From NCBI GenBank assembly GCA_031550125.1, contig JAVBOW010000015.1, positions 7,591 to 71,590 on the forward strand: 64,000 nucleotides of DNA. The letters run 5' to 3'. Both the position numbers and the translations under genes were made by a program. Shown here piece by piece: positions 43,767 to 53,168 of this stretch (position 1 is its first letter; each line of letters starts with the position of its first letter). This DNA comes from JAVBOW01 sp031550125. GTDB taxonomy: Bacteria > Bacteroidota > Bacteroidia > Bacteroidales > Rikenellaceae. Under the pieces are notes generated by a model. The model was not told the DNA's origin and did no database searches. It saw only the letters and a program-made list of their open reading frames with translations.

Positions 43767-44935
43767 TGAAAAAAGAAAAAAGAAAAAAGAAATTAGTACG
43801 TATAACCACCGTGTCCCTTTCGCTCGAGAAACTACTCCCGGGCCAGATGAACTATATGTCGCAGTATTACGAGGTGATAGCGATCTCTTCGGACGCTCCC
43901 GTACTTAAACAGGTGGGCAAGATGGAGGGAGTTAGGACGTTTTGTGTGAAAATGACGCGAAAGATAACGCCCGTCAAGGATCTCTTGGCTATCCTTAAAT
44001 TGTGGTTGTTCCTGATGTACGAGCGTCCATGGATAGTCCATACGCATACGCCCAAGGCCGGTATGACGGGAATGATAGCCGCATGGCTTGCGGGTGTGCC
44101 TAACAGGTTGCACACCGTGGCCGGCATGCCGCTCATGGAGGCGGAGGGCAGTAAGAAAGAGGTATTGGTTATGGTTGAGAAACTCACCTATGCCATGGCC
44201 ACGCACGTATATCCCAATTCCCACGGATTGGAGGATTATATCCTCGAAAACCGCTTCTGCCCTGAGAAAAAACTCAAAGTCATAGCCAACGGCAGCTCCA
44301 ACGGTATAGACACCAACTACTTCTCGAGGGAGCAATACCCCCCCGAAGTATGCGCCGACCTTCGATCTCAGATGAAGATAGGGCCGAACGACCTTGTATT
44401 CTGTTTTGTCGGCCGCGTGGTGAAGCAAAAGGGCGTGGAGGAACTTACGGAGGCGTTCGCGGCCCTTCACCGGAAATACGATTTCGTCAAACTCGTTATC
44501 GTCGGCCCTCCTGAAGAGGCTCTCGATCCGCTGGGCGCGTATATATGGAGTATCATGACCTCGCATCCGGCCATAATCCGCACCGGCTACCGCAAAGACG
44601 TCAGGCCGTTGATGGCCATGTCCGACGTTTTCGTACTGCCCAGCTACCGCGAGGGCCTTCCAAACGTGCTTTTACAAGCCGGCGCGATGGATCTTCCGTG
44701 CATAACCACCGACACCGTAGGGTGTAATGAAATCATACAGAACCGCAAGAACGGGCTGCTGGTGCAGGTAAAGAGTACGTGGTCGTTGCACGACGCGATG
44801 GAGACCATGGTCAAGGATGTGGAGTTGCGCAAAAAAATGTCCGTCGATGCAAGGCGCATGGTGGTGGATATGTACGAGCAGCGATACCTGTGGCAAAAAT
44901 TGCACGAGGAGTACCTTGCGCTCGGCAGACAATGA
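43766..44935 (+). CDS. GT4 glycosyltransferase (fifth) with slippery start
   Basis: 389 aa. VHTHTPKAGMTGMIAAWLAGVPNRLHT and FCFVGRVVKQKGVEELTEAF identify a GT4 of the PglA/CapM type. The EX7E motif is EGLPNVLLQ, so the second Glu is Gln. The first codons are three exact copies of AAAAAAG (43769-43789); copy number changes would frameshift the gene, and the third copy is in phase as A AAA AAG. The start overlaps the polymerase stop. Last gene of the EPS operon. Confidence 0.88.
   Translation: MKKEKRKKKLVRITTVSLSLEKLLPGQMNYMSQYYEVIAISSDAPVLKQVGKMEGVRTFCVKMTRKITPVKDLLAILKLWLFLMYERPWIVHTHTPKAGMTGMIAAWLAGVPNRLHTVAGMPLMEAEGSKKEVLVMVEKLTYAMATHVYPNSHGLEDYILENRFCPEKKLKVIANGSSNGIDTNYFSREQYPPEVCADLRSQMKIGPNDLVFCFVGRVVKQKGVEELTEAFAALHRKYDFVKLVIVGPPEEALDPLGAYIWSIMTSHPAIIRTGYRKDVRPLMAMSDVFVLPSYREGLPNVLLQAGAMDLPCITTDTVGCNEIIQNRKNGLLVQVKSTWSLHDAMETMVKDVELRKKMSVDARRMVVDMYEQRYLWQKLHEEYLALGRQ
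43769..43789 (+). repeat. heptanucleotide tandem repeat (AAAAAAG)x3
   Basis: Three perfect 7-bp units immediately after the ATG at 43766. Unit length is not a multiple of three. Confidence 0.9.
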
Positions 44936-44999
44936 TGCCTGCCAACGTATGCAAGTTCCCTAAAATGTGTGAAAATACATGTTTTCTTAGATGAATTGT

Positions 45000-45007
45000 T
45001 ATATTTG
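45000..45007 (+). promoter_or_regulatory. -7 box for the OmpA-family gene
   Basis: TATATTTG, exact consensus, 25 nt before ATG 45033. An upstream in-frame ATG at 44991 lies before the box and cannot be on this transcript. Confidence 0.65.
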
Positions 45008-45032
45008 CGAAAAATTTATAGATACACGTCCA

Positions 45033-46784
45033 ATGAAAGTTATGAATTTTAAGTTATATTCGTTTGTTTTGCTTGCGGTTGCGCTATGCGGCGCTACCGT
45101 TGGCGCAAATGCGTCGTCTCCCTCGCAGAGCATTCTGCCCAACGGCAGATACACGCGCGATACGGTAATAGTGACCGAGCGCGACACGCATCACCTCTAT
45201 CACAACTGGTTTGTTTCCGTATCCGGCGGAACGGGCCGGCTTATGGCCGAGGACGCCCTGAAACTGCCGTTTTTCGGGGAGATGCATTTTATGAGCGCGG
45301 TGTCGGCCGGGGTATGGCTTACCCCTTACATGGGCATGCGCCTGAATGTAAACTCGGGCGCGCTGCAGGGATTCGCGCTGTGGAACGAGGGCAGGACGCC
45401 GGGCGACCCTGGTTCGGGCGGCGGCAGCTGGTTCCTTGGCGTGGATACCCCAAACCCGATAGGACGCCCGGACTTCGACACTTATCTCGAGGCGGCTCCC
45501 GACGCGGACGTGAGGATACGTACGTTCATAAAGGAAAATTTCCTCGATCTTTCCAGTCCGCGGACTACAAAGTCAGGGTCGAAGGGATATAACTACAACC
45601 TCTCCTACTATACGGCCATGGGAGACCTTATGTTCAACCTTAACTACATTTTCCGGAAATACGACGGCCACGACGATATGTTCCAGTTTATCCCGTTTGC
45701 CGGTATCGGATACGCCCACACGCTTAAGGACGGCGTTCTGCCGAAGGTCGACAACATAGCTTTGCGCGGCGGGATGTACGGCGAGATGAGGCTGTCCAAA
45801 AGCTTTAGCCTTAACGCCGAGGCGGCCTATATGATAGTTCCGGAGGTTTTCGACCGCTTCGTGGGCGGCAACAGGACTCAGGACGGGGTGTTATTCCTCT
45901 CTGCGGGCCTTACCTACAAATTCGGCAAGGCCAGGGCCAAAGGCTGCGTCACGAGGACATACAACAACATTACCGTTGCCGCGCCGGCGGTAGTTCCGGA
46001 ACCCGCGCCGGAACCCGTTGTCGCAGCGCCTAAAATCACAAGGATGCTGGTCTCGGGCCGCGTGACCGACCAGGATGGCGCGCCGCTTCCGGAGGCCACG
46101 GTGTTCGTGTACGACAAGGACGGCCAGAGCGCGCTGGCGCTGCATTCCGACGGAGCCGGGGCTTATTCCACCGAAGTTCCCTATGGAGCGCGCCTGATGG
46201 TCAAAGCGGTTAAAAACGGCTATCTTGAGGATTGCCTCGCGTTTGACGCCACGATGAATAATGCGGACGGGGATGCGCAGATCGCCGTTCAGGATATGCG
46301 CCTGGTCAAACTGGTGAAGAATATGATAATCCGCTTGGATAATATACATTACGATTTCGCCAAGTGGGATATCCGTCCGGATGCGGCCGCCGAATTGGAT
46401 AAGGTCGTGGCGCTCCTGCAACAATCGCCCGACATACGCGTGGAACTCGGATCGCATACCGACTCCCGCGGAAGCACGGCCTATAACGACAGGCTCGCAC
46501 AGAATCGTGCGGAATCGGCGGTGGCCTATATCGTAGGCAAAGGCGTCAACAAGTCGCGCATCACGGCGCGAGGCTACGGCGAACGCCAGCTTCTGGTAAA
46601 TTGCCCCGACGGAGTGCCGTGTACCGAGGCGCAGCACCAGGCCAACAGGCGTACGGAGATAAAGATACTCGAAACCCGGCAGGGCGTATCCGACACGCAC
46701 GATCCGTGGAGCCGCTATATCCCGGGACGGACATATATGCTTAACGAGTTGCCCTCCGGATTCCTTAACCCCTGCGGGGAGTAA
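45033..46784 (+). CDS. OmpA-family outer-membrane protein with carboxypeptidase-regulatory-like domain
   Basis: 583 aa from ATG 45033. Signal peptide (about 1-26, ending GANAS), an N-terminal beta-barrel-like part (to about 300), a Pro/Ala linker, then a CarboxypepD_reg-like fold (SGRVTDQDGAPLPEATVFVYD, about 338-430), and a C-terminal OmpA domain (about 450-560: NIHYDFAKWDIRPDAAAELD, SHTDSRGS, NDRLAQNRAESAVAYI, NRRTEIKI). The OmpA part binds peptidoglycan, so the protein links the outer membrane to the wall. Its position after the EPS operon may reflect a surface-layer role but it has its own promoter. Confidence 0.9.
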   Translation: MKVMNFKLYSFVLLAVALCGATVGANASSPSQSILPNGRYTRDTVIVTERDTHHLYHNWFVSVSGGTGRLMAEDALKLPFFGEMHFMSAVSAGVWLTPYMGMRLNVNSGALQGFALWNEGRTPGDPGSGGGSWFLGVDTPNPIGRPDFDTYLEAAPDADVRIRTFIKENFLDLSSPRTTKSGSKGYNYNLSYYTAMGDLMFNLNYIFRKYDGHDDMFQFIPFAGIGYAHTLKDGVLPKVDNIALRGGMYGEMRLSKSFSLNAEAAYMIVPEVFDRFVGGNRTQDGVLFLSAGLTYKFGKARAKGCVTRTYNNITVAAPAVVPEPAPEPVVAAPKITRMLVSGRVTDQDGAPLPEATVFVYDKDGQSALALHSDGAGAYSTEVPYGARLMVKAVKNGYLEDCLAFDATMNNADGDAQIAVQDMRLVKLVKNMIIRLDNIHYDFAKWDIRPDAAAELDKVVALLQQSPDIRVELGSHTDSRGSTAYNDRLAQNRAESAVAYIVGKGVNKSRITARGYGERQLLVNCPDGVPCTEAQHQANRRTEIKILETRQGVSDTHDPWSRYIPGRTYMLNELPSGFLNPCGE

Positions 46785-46820
46785 TCTAACTTATGCGCCG
46801 GTCGGGCATGTGACCTGTCA

Positions 46821-46924
46821 TTTTGAACCGTAGCGGACAAAAGTCCGTGAGGATTTGAAATGAGAAGGATAAGTGAAAGATGATGCGCGATATGCGCAGC
46901 CAACATATAATTGAAAACTGATCC
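46821..46924 (-). repeat. dispersed intergenic repeat, left-half copy
   Basis: On the minus strand it reads GGATCAGTTTTCAATTATATG, GCTGCGCATATCGCGCATCA and the hairpin arm TTTCAAATCCTCACGGAC..GTCCGCT, then stops. Lies between the OmpA-family stop and the terminator. Confidence 0.75.
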
Positions 46925-46926
46925 TG

Positions 46927-46961
46927 AAATACAAACGGCCCCTCAAGGGCCGTTTGTATTT
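46927..46961. terminator. bidirectional terminator
   Basis: Perfect 15-bp stem (46927-46941 with 46947-46961), loop CTCAA, ending in TATTT/AAATA on the two sides. Lies between two copies of the repeat. Confidence 0.85.
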
Positions 46962-46966
46962 ATAAC

Positions 46967-47068
46967 GGATCGATCCGAAAAACAGGTGTTAGTGTTTAGA
47001 TGCGCGGTGCGGGAACGCGCTACGCCTAACGATAACTACGCTGCGGTCGACATATAATTGATACATCC
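46967..47068 (-). repeat. dispersed intergenic repeat, internally deleted copy
   Basis: On the minus strand: TATCAATTATATGTCGACCG left end, a deletion, then AGCGTAGTTATCGTTAGGCG, and the right end ACACCTGTTTTTCGGATCGATCC. It converges on the GT2 gene stop at 47101. Confidence 0.7.
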
Positions 47069-47100
47069 CATTTAAAGCCGGTATACGGCAAGAATGGTTG

Positions 47101-48045
47101 TCAGCAGGTATGCACGACCAGTTGTTTAATTTTCGAACCCAGCCGCAAAATATCGTCGAATGCCTTCATCATGGTGGGACGCCAGCCTGCAGGCATGGCG
47201 TTGAGGATGCGCAGTTCATGCCACCTCATACGGTAATGTCTGGTATATGCCGTTTGCCGTGCGGTTTCGCGGGCCAGGACGGTATAGCCAGCCTTTGTCT
47301 GCTCCAGGCCTACGCCTATCTGTATGCGTGCAATGTATTCGTTTAGATCCTGCTGACCGGGAGTGAAAAATTCCATGTACGAGCGCTGGTTGGCATCCGG
47401 ACGGTAAGGCCTCGTGGCCACTCCTGCCGGTTCGTGGTTGGACATTAGCGCCGGGTCGTGGCATATTTTGTATTCGAGCGCTATTTTTATCCACATCCAC
47501 AGGTCTTCCCCGTTGCGCATGCCTTCGGGAAATCCGCCCAGGCGGTCGAATATCACACGCGGAATGGCCGAAGAGGAGGGCAGGAGTATCGGCTCGGTGA
47601 ATGCAGCCAGGAAATAGTTCTTTATCGGGCCTTTTTCGTCGGACAGCTTATTGCAGCACGGATATATTTTGCCGTCGAACAACATTTTGTATCCGGTGGA
47701 ATACGCTCCGCATCCGGGGTAGGCGAGTATCAAATCCGCTATGTGGCGCAGAAAATCCTTTTCCCACCAGTCGTCGGCGTCCAACAGCGCAATATATTCC
47801 CCTTTGGCTTCGGCCATACCCCTGTTCCTGGCGCAGGATACGCCTGCGTTGGCCTGTTTTATAAGGCGTACGCCCGGCAGGGCCAGTTCTTCCACCAGCT
47901 CGGCGCTGCCGTCGGTCGATCCGTCGTCAACCACTATCACTTCCTGTGGCGGCAAACTTTGCTCCACGATGGAGCGGACGGCGCGTACTATTCCGTGCCG
48001 CTTGTTATAAAGTGGGATTACGACCGAAAAGGATACGGTTTGCAT
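47101..48045 (-). CDS. GT2 family glycosyltransferase
   Basis: 314 aa. GT-A signatures: VVIPLYNKRHGIVRAVRSIVEQSLPPQEVIVVDDGSTDGS at the N-terminus, the metal-binding DADD in IALLDADDWWEKDF (about 92-95), and GEDLWMW. An inverting GT2 enzyme; acceptor unknown. It does not belong to the EPS operon by strand or promoter. No neighbours share its strand nearby. Confidence 0.93.
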   Translation of the reverse strand: MQTVSFSVVIPLYNKRHGIVRAVRSIVEQSLPPQEVIVVDDGSTDGSAELVEELALPGVRLIKQANAGVSCARNRGMAEAKGEYIALLDADDWWEKDFLRHIADLILAYPGCGAYSTGYKMLFDGKIYPCCNKLSDEKGPIKNYFLAAFTEPILLPSSSAIPRVIFDRLGGFPEGMRNGEDLWMWIKIALEYKICHDPALMSNHEPAGVATRPYRPDANQRSYMEFFTPGQQDLNEYIARIQIGVGLEQTKAGYTVLARETARQTAYTRHYRMRWHELRILNAMPAGWRPTMMKAFDDILRLGSKIKQLVVHTC

Positions 48046-48088
48046 GTGGAAATATAGCGATTAATGAGGTGAGAAAATACAAATTGTA

Positions 48089-48096
48089 CAAAGATA
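48089..48096 (-). promoter_or_regulatory. -7 box for the GT2 gene
   Basis: On the minus strand TATCTTTG, exact TAnnTTTG, 43 nt before the ATG at 48045. Confidence 0.6.
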
Positions 48097-48191
48097 ACTT
48101 TTATTTTGATATTCAATCTCGGTTTACGCGGAAAACTAAGGAAATAGGCGCGTTCGACGGGCGTCAGGATGAAATTAAGCATATTCTCATT

Positions 48192-48199
48192 ATTTTTGC
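48192..48199 (+). promoter_or_regulatory. -7 box for ispE
   Basis: TATTTTTG, exact consensus, 24 nt before ATG 48224. Confidence 0.6.
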
Positions 48200-48223
48200 A
48201 GCATAGTACTAAAGCGCTAAACG

Positions 48224-49045
48224 ATGGTTATTTTTCCCGGATGCAAGATAAATATAGGCCTGGACGTGCTGTATCGCCGTCCGGACGGCTATCACGACCT
48301 TGACACGCTGATGTTTCCCGTCGCGGGCCTCACGGACGCGGTGGAGGTGACGCCGGCCCCAGCGAGCGCCCTGACCGTGGTGGGGCTGGAGGTGGATTGC
48401 CCTCCGGAAAAGAATCTGTGTATGAAGGCGTTGAGATTGATGCAGCGGGAGTTCGGCGCGGGCGACGCCCACATAGCGCTGCATAAGGTCGTCCCCTCGG
48501 GAGCAGGGCTGGGCGGAGGGTCGGCCGATGCCGCCGCAGTCATCATGGCCTGCAACGAGGTCTTCGCCCTCGGCCTTACCGACGGGCGTATGGAAGGCGT
48601 TGCGGCCGAGTTGGGCAGCGACATACCGTTTTTCATAAAAGGCGTCCCCGCCATGGCCACCGGGCGCGGCGAGGTGTTTTCGCCCGTCCCCGCCGGCGTC
48701 GTGGGAAGCCTGGCCGGTAAATTCCTGCTGGTGGTAAAGCCGCCGGTGGCCGTCGGTACGGCCGAAGCCTATGGAGGCATAACCCCGCATATGCCCGCAG
48801 CCACACTCGCAGACAGGCTCTCCGGAGGACTCCTCACGTGGCGCGATGGCGTTGGCAACGATTTCGAAAAGCATATTTTCGCACTGCATCCCATCCTGGG
48901 CGATATAAAAGAACGGCTCTATGCGATGGGGGCTGTCTACGCGTCGATGTCCGGTTCCGGATCGGCGCTTTACGGTCTTTTCGACACGCCGCCCGAGTCC
49001 GGCGCGTTACCTGACGGGCTGTTCGTTTTTCAGCAGGCCATTTAA
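48224..49045 (+). CDS. ispE: 4-diphosphocytidyl-2-C-methyl-D-erythritol kinase
   Basis: 273 aa. GHMP kinase fold: N-terminal CKINIGLDVLYRRPDGYHDLDTLM, the ATP-binding loop PSGAGLGGGSADAAAVI (about 88-104), and C-terminal GAVYASMSGSGSALYGLF. IspE phosphorylates CDP-ME in the non-mevalonate isoprenoid pathway. It stands alone with its own promoter. The length is normal. Confidence 0.95.
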   Translation: MVIFPGCKINIGLDVLYRRPDGYHDLDTLMFPVAGLTDAVEVTPAPASALTVVGLEVDCPPEKNLCMKALRLMQREFGAGDAHIALHKVVPSGAGLGGGSADAAAVIMACNEVFALGLTDGRMEGVAAELGSDIPFFIKGVPAMATGRGEVFSPVPAGVVGSLAGKFLLVVKPPVAVGTAEAYGGITPHMPAATLADRLSGGLLTWRDGVGNDFEKHIFALHPILGDIKERLYAMGAVYASMSGSGSALYGLFDTPPESGALPDGLFVFQQAI

Positions 49046-49050
49046 CGGAC

Positions 49051-49241
49051 CAGTCTCAATTATATGTCGGTTGCGCATATCGCGCATCATCCTTCACTTA
49101 TCTTTATCGTTTCAAATCCTCACGGACTTTAGTCCGCTCCGGTTTGAAACTCAAACGATAAGCGAAACCTGACGCACGCTATGCACAGCGTCGTTACCGT
49201 AAGGTGCAGCGCTTTCTTGCGCCACGCATATTAGCGCCTGG
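49051..49241 (+). repeat. dispersed intergenic repeat, full-length copy
   Basis: From CAGTCTCAATTATATGTCGG to TTAGCGCCTG. Carries GCGCATATCGCGCATCATCC, the nested hairpin around CGGACTTTAGTCCG, and GACGCACGCTATGCACAGCG..CCGTAAGG. It begins 6 nt after the ispE stop and ends 44 bp before the next promoter. Confidence 0.85.
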
Positions 49242-49285
49242 AGGGGGGCCTGCGGCCGTTGTGAGGTTTTCCGGTTTTTTTTATG

Positions 49286-49293
49286 TAAATTTG
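49286..49293 (+). promoter_or_regulatory. -7 box for acyl-CoA carboxylase genes
   Basis: TAAATTTG, exact consensus, 72 nt before ATG 49366. Confidence 0.6.
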
Positions 49294-49365
49294 CCGGAGC
49301 TAAAAATCCGCACGCAATACTCGACCTACCCAACAAACTAAATACAAACAATATAAACTGACATT

Positions 49366-50910
<1,545 letters not shown>

Positions 50911-50922
50911 ATCGCTGCCGAC

Positions 50923-51237
50923 ATGGAAGATAAAAAATACGACAAACTGGAGACCATGCACGGCGTGTTCCACACGACGTACAACAAGATGTATACGCAG
51001 CGCAAGCCGTGGATACCGGCCGACCCCAGGAAGATACTCTCGTTCATGCCCGGGTCCGTACTCGGTTACAGCGTTAAAGCGGGCGATAAGGTCAAAAAGG
51101 GGGATCAACTGGCCCTCTTCAAAGCCATGAAGATGGATAATAAGATACTCGCCCCTATGGATGGAGTTGTGAAAGCCCTGTGCGTGGAACCCGGAACCAA
51201 CATCGCCAAAAACGTAGTGATACTGGAGCTGGAATAA
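50923..51237 (+). CDS. biotin carboxyl carrier protein
   Basis: 104 aa. The last 70 residues form a biotinyl domain: FMPGSVLGYSVKAGDKVKKGDQL, then the biotin site AMKMDN with Lys70, and APMDGVVKALCVEPGTNIAKNVVILELE. The N-terminal 35 residues lack the long Pro/Ala linker common in such proteins. It hands the carboxyl group to the enzyme encoded just upstream. A strong terminator follows. Confidence 0.93.
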   Translation: MEDKKYDKLETMHGVFHTTYNKMYTQRKPWIPADPRKILSFMPGSVLGYSVKAGDKVKKGDQLALFKAMKMDNKILAPMDGVVKALCVEPGTNIAKNVVILELE

Positions 51238-51256
51238 CCTGGCGCAAACAATAGAG

Positions 51257-51290
51257 AAGACCGTCCCGAATCCCGGGACGGTCTTTTTTT
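51257..51290 (+). terminator. intrinsic terminator after the carrier gene
   Basis: Arms 51257-51267 and 51275-51285 (11 bp, AAGACCGTCCC/GGGACGGTCTT) and a T-run to 51290. Confidence 0.92.
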
Positions 51291-51486
51291 GACCAGCCTC
51301 AACTATATGGGATCGGTTTCAATTATATGCCGGCTGCGCATATCGCGCATCATCTTTCACTTATCCTTCTCGTTTCAAATCCTCACGGACATCAGTCCGC
51401 TCCGGTTTGAAACTCCAACGATAAGCGAAACCTGACGCACGCTATGCGCAGCGTCGTTGCCGTAAGGCGCGGCGCTTTCCCTCGCC
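51291..51486 (+). repeat. dispersed intergenic repeat, tandem unit 1 plus left-end fragment
   Basis: A stray left end (GACCAGCCTCAACTATATG, 51291-51309) precedes a full left end (GGATCGGTTTCAATTATATG), then the hairpin block and GACGCACGCTATGCGCAGCG. Unit 2 starts 142 bp after the matching position of unit 1 (GCGCATCATC at 51345 and 51487). Confidence 0.85.
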
Positions 51487-51660
51487 GCGCATCATCTTTC
51501 TTTTATCCTTTCATCTCAAATCCTCACGGACATCAGTCCGCTCCGGTTTGAAACTCCAACGATAAGCGAAACCTGACGCACGCTAAGCGCAGCGTCGTTA
51601 TCGTAAGGCGCATCGTTTTCTCGCGTCACGCATATTAACGCCAGCCTGTTTCCCTGAGAT
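51487..51660 (+). repeat. dispersed intergenic repeat, tandem unit 2
   Basis: Second GCGCATCATCTTTC..hairpin..GACGCACGCTAAGCGCAGCG block and the right end CCAGCCTGTTTCCCTGAG. Together with unit 1, the terminators and no open frame it accounts for the 500 bp between the carrier gene and the LruC gene. Confidence 0.85.
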
Positions 51661-51684
51661 CCTCTGTACCTATCTGCTGCGAGA

Positions 51685-51714
51685 CAAAAAAACCGCCTCG
51701 GTATGAGGCGGTTT
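51685..51714 (-). terminator. intrinsic terminator for the LruC gene
   Basis: Arms 51690-51699 and 51705-51714 (10 bp) around GGTAT, with an A-run at 51686-51692 that reads as T-run on the minus strand. Confidence 0.88.
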
Positions 51715-51737
51715 CTTGTAATATATTTTTGTAATGA

Positions 51738-53006
51738 CTACATGTACCAGTCTGCGTCCTGCGCACCTTGGGTAGCTACCCAGTTTGCGAAGCGGGGATA
51801 CCTTGCGTCGATACGCTGATACTCGTCGGGGAAAGTGAACATCCTTCCGGGTATGTTGATGGCGAAGGGGAAACGGGCGTCAGATACATACCAACGATCC
51901 ATCATATCCGATTTATCGTCTGCTTTGCCGAACCATACGTGTGCGGGGTCGGTGCATTTTTCGGTGGGACGGTAGTTGGTCAGGTGAACTTCACGCGAGC
52001 GCTGGTTGTCGCTGGGGATGGGTTGCACCATGATAAAGGGGTTGTAGGGAGGGAATCCGAGTTGCTCGGCAGAAACGAGGTAGAAGAAGGTCGTTACGGT
52101 GTAAGAATGCAAAGCCCTCTGGCTGGATTTGTTTATGTCGGCGGCATTGCCCGATACAACTTCGTCGATGCTGTTGAAGAGAAGCACTACTGCGGTGGAT
52201 TGGCCTGCTTCGAGGTCGCCTTTATTGGGAACCTTATCGTATTGTGACCTGGGTGCGCCGGTGGTAGTGGCAACCTGGCACATCTTAACCCAGTCGGTAG
52301 TGATTCCGGTGGGTTCTATCGCCCTGCTCTTCATCGTGACGATGGGAGGATTGTATTTGACGCGGGGACCGTACTGGAAGCCGAAGCCGTTTACGTATTG
52401 GTTGCCCTTGCACATGGGGGTGAAGGTATCGACGGTTCTTTCAATACGGTTTTGGGCATTGTAATAGACGGTCGAAGAGTACTTGATGCCCAGGTCGTTC
52501 ATGTCGTAGTCGCCTTTGTAGGGCCAGAGGTCTTCGAAAGCGAGGATGCCGTCGTAGTTGATCCAATAGGGTTTGGGTTCGACAGGGTTTTCGATAACCG
52601 AGACGCGGGATCCTGCCCTCGAGGTTATATTGCCGTCGGTTACGGCCGTTTCGGTTACGGTACCTCCTTCATACTCCATGGTGGAGATGAATACGCTTTT
52701 CAGATAGGTCGGGAGGCTAAGCGGGCCGGAGAAAGAGCCTGTTTCGTCGGTGTAGGCTTTGAATATGGCTTCGATCTCTTTTTTCGAACCGTCCAGGTTG
52801 TAGGGATTCTCTTCGTATACTTCGAAAAGGACGGGGTTGCTGCCCTCTGCAAGGTTTATTTTAACGTCGATATTGCCTATTTGGGTTGTGGCATAATCGA
52901 AATAGTTGTTGGGTTCGGTTTTTTTCGTGTCGAGATCGTTCTCTTTAACACAACCGGTAAACGCCGCGCTTATAAGGATTGAAGCGGCAATGATGAATTT
53001 TTTCAT
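51738..53006 (-). CDS. LruC-domain lipoprotein
   Basis: 422 aa. Lipoprotein signal with lipobox AFTGC (Cys19). A short N-domain is followed by the LruC pattern: AFEDLWPYKGDYDMNDLGIKY, NGFGFQYGP, and an ending WVATQGAQDADWYM typical of these proteins. Probably on the cell surface; LruC proteins are common in Bacteroidales and of unknown function. Shorter than many relatives, which carry larger N-terminal regions. Codon use is less GC-rich than in the neighbours. Confidence 0.88.
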   Translation of the reverse strand: MKKFIIAASILISAAFTGCVKENDLDTKKTEPNNYFDYATTQIGNIDVKINLAEGSNPVLFEVYEENPYNLDGSKKEIEAIFKAYTDETGSFSGPLSLPTYLKSVFISTMEYEGGTVTETAVTDGNITSRAGSRVSVIENPVEPKPYWINYDGILAFEDLWPYKGDYDMNDLGIKYSSTVYYNAQNRIERTVDTFTPMCKGNQYVNGFGFQYGPRVKYNPPIVTMKSRAIEPTGITTDWVKMCQVATTTGAPRSQYDKVPNKGDLEAGQSTAVVLLFNSIDEVVSGNAADINKSSQRALHSYTVTTFFYLVSAEQLGFPPYNPFIMVQPIPSDNQRSREVHLTNYRPTEKCTDPAHVWFGKADDKSDMMDRWYVSDARFPFAINIPGRMFTFPDEYQRIDARYPRFANWVATQGAQDADWYM

Positions 53007-53052
53007 ACTTAATTGTAGTTTGGTTTTTAATTGGTATCTTTAATAAAGTCCG

Positions 53053-53060
53053 CAAATGTA
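53053..53060 (-). promoter_or_regulatory. -7 box for the LruC gene
   Basis: On the minus strand TACATTTG, exact TAnnTTTG, 46 nt before the ATG at 53006. The 53061-53168 stretch upstream is AT-rich with nothing recognisable. Confidence 0.6.
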
Positions 53061-53168
53061 ATAGTAAACGCTTAAACTGCAAAGAAAATTATAAAAAAAT
53101 ACACGTTTAGGTATCATTTTTTTATTAACAATGCGCTGAGACGCATTCTGCGGGGCTATAGGCAGTTC

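Noticed and set aside
37830..44935. Considered whether one of the EPS transferases is an initiating phosphoglycosyltransferase
   Set aside because: All five have GT-B features and none shows the membrane spans and C-terminal catalytic domain of WcaJ/PglC-type enzymes.
44991..45032. Upstream ATG for the OmpA-family gene
   Set aside because: It precedes the -7 box at 45000-45007 and would not be on the transcript; the signal peptide starts after ATG 45033.
51291..51660. Considered as a CRISPR array
   Set aside because: Only two large units of about 142 bp, no short repeats with unique spacers, no cas genes; it belongs to the dispersed repeat family.
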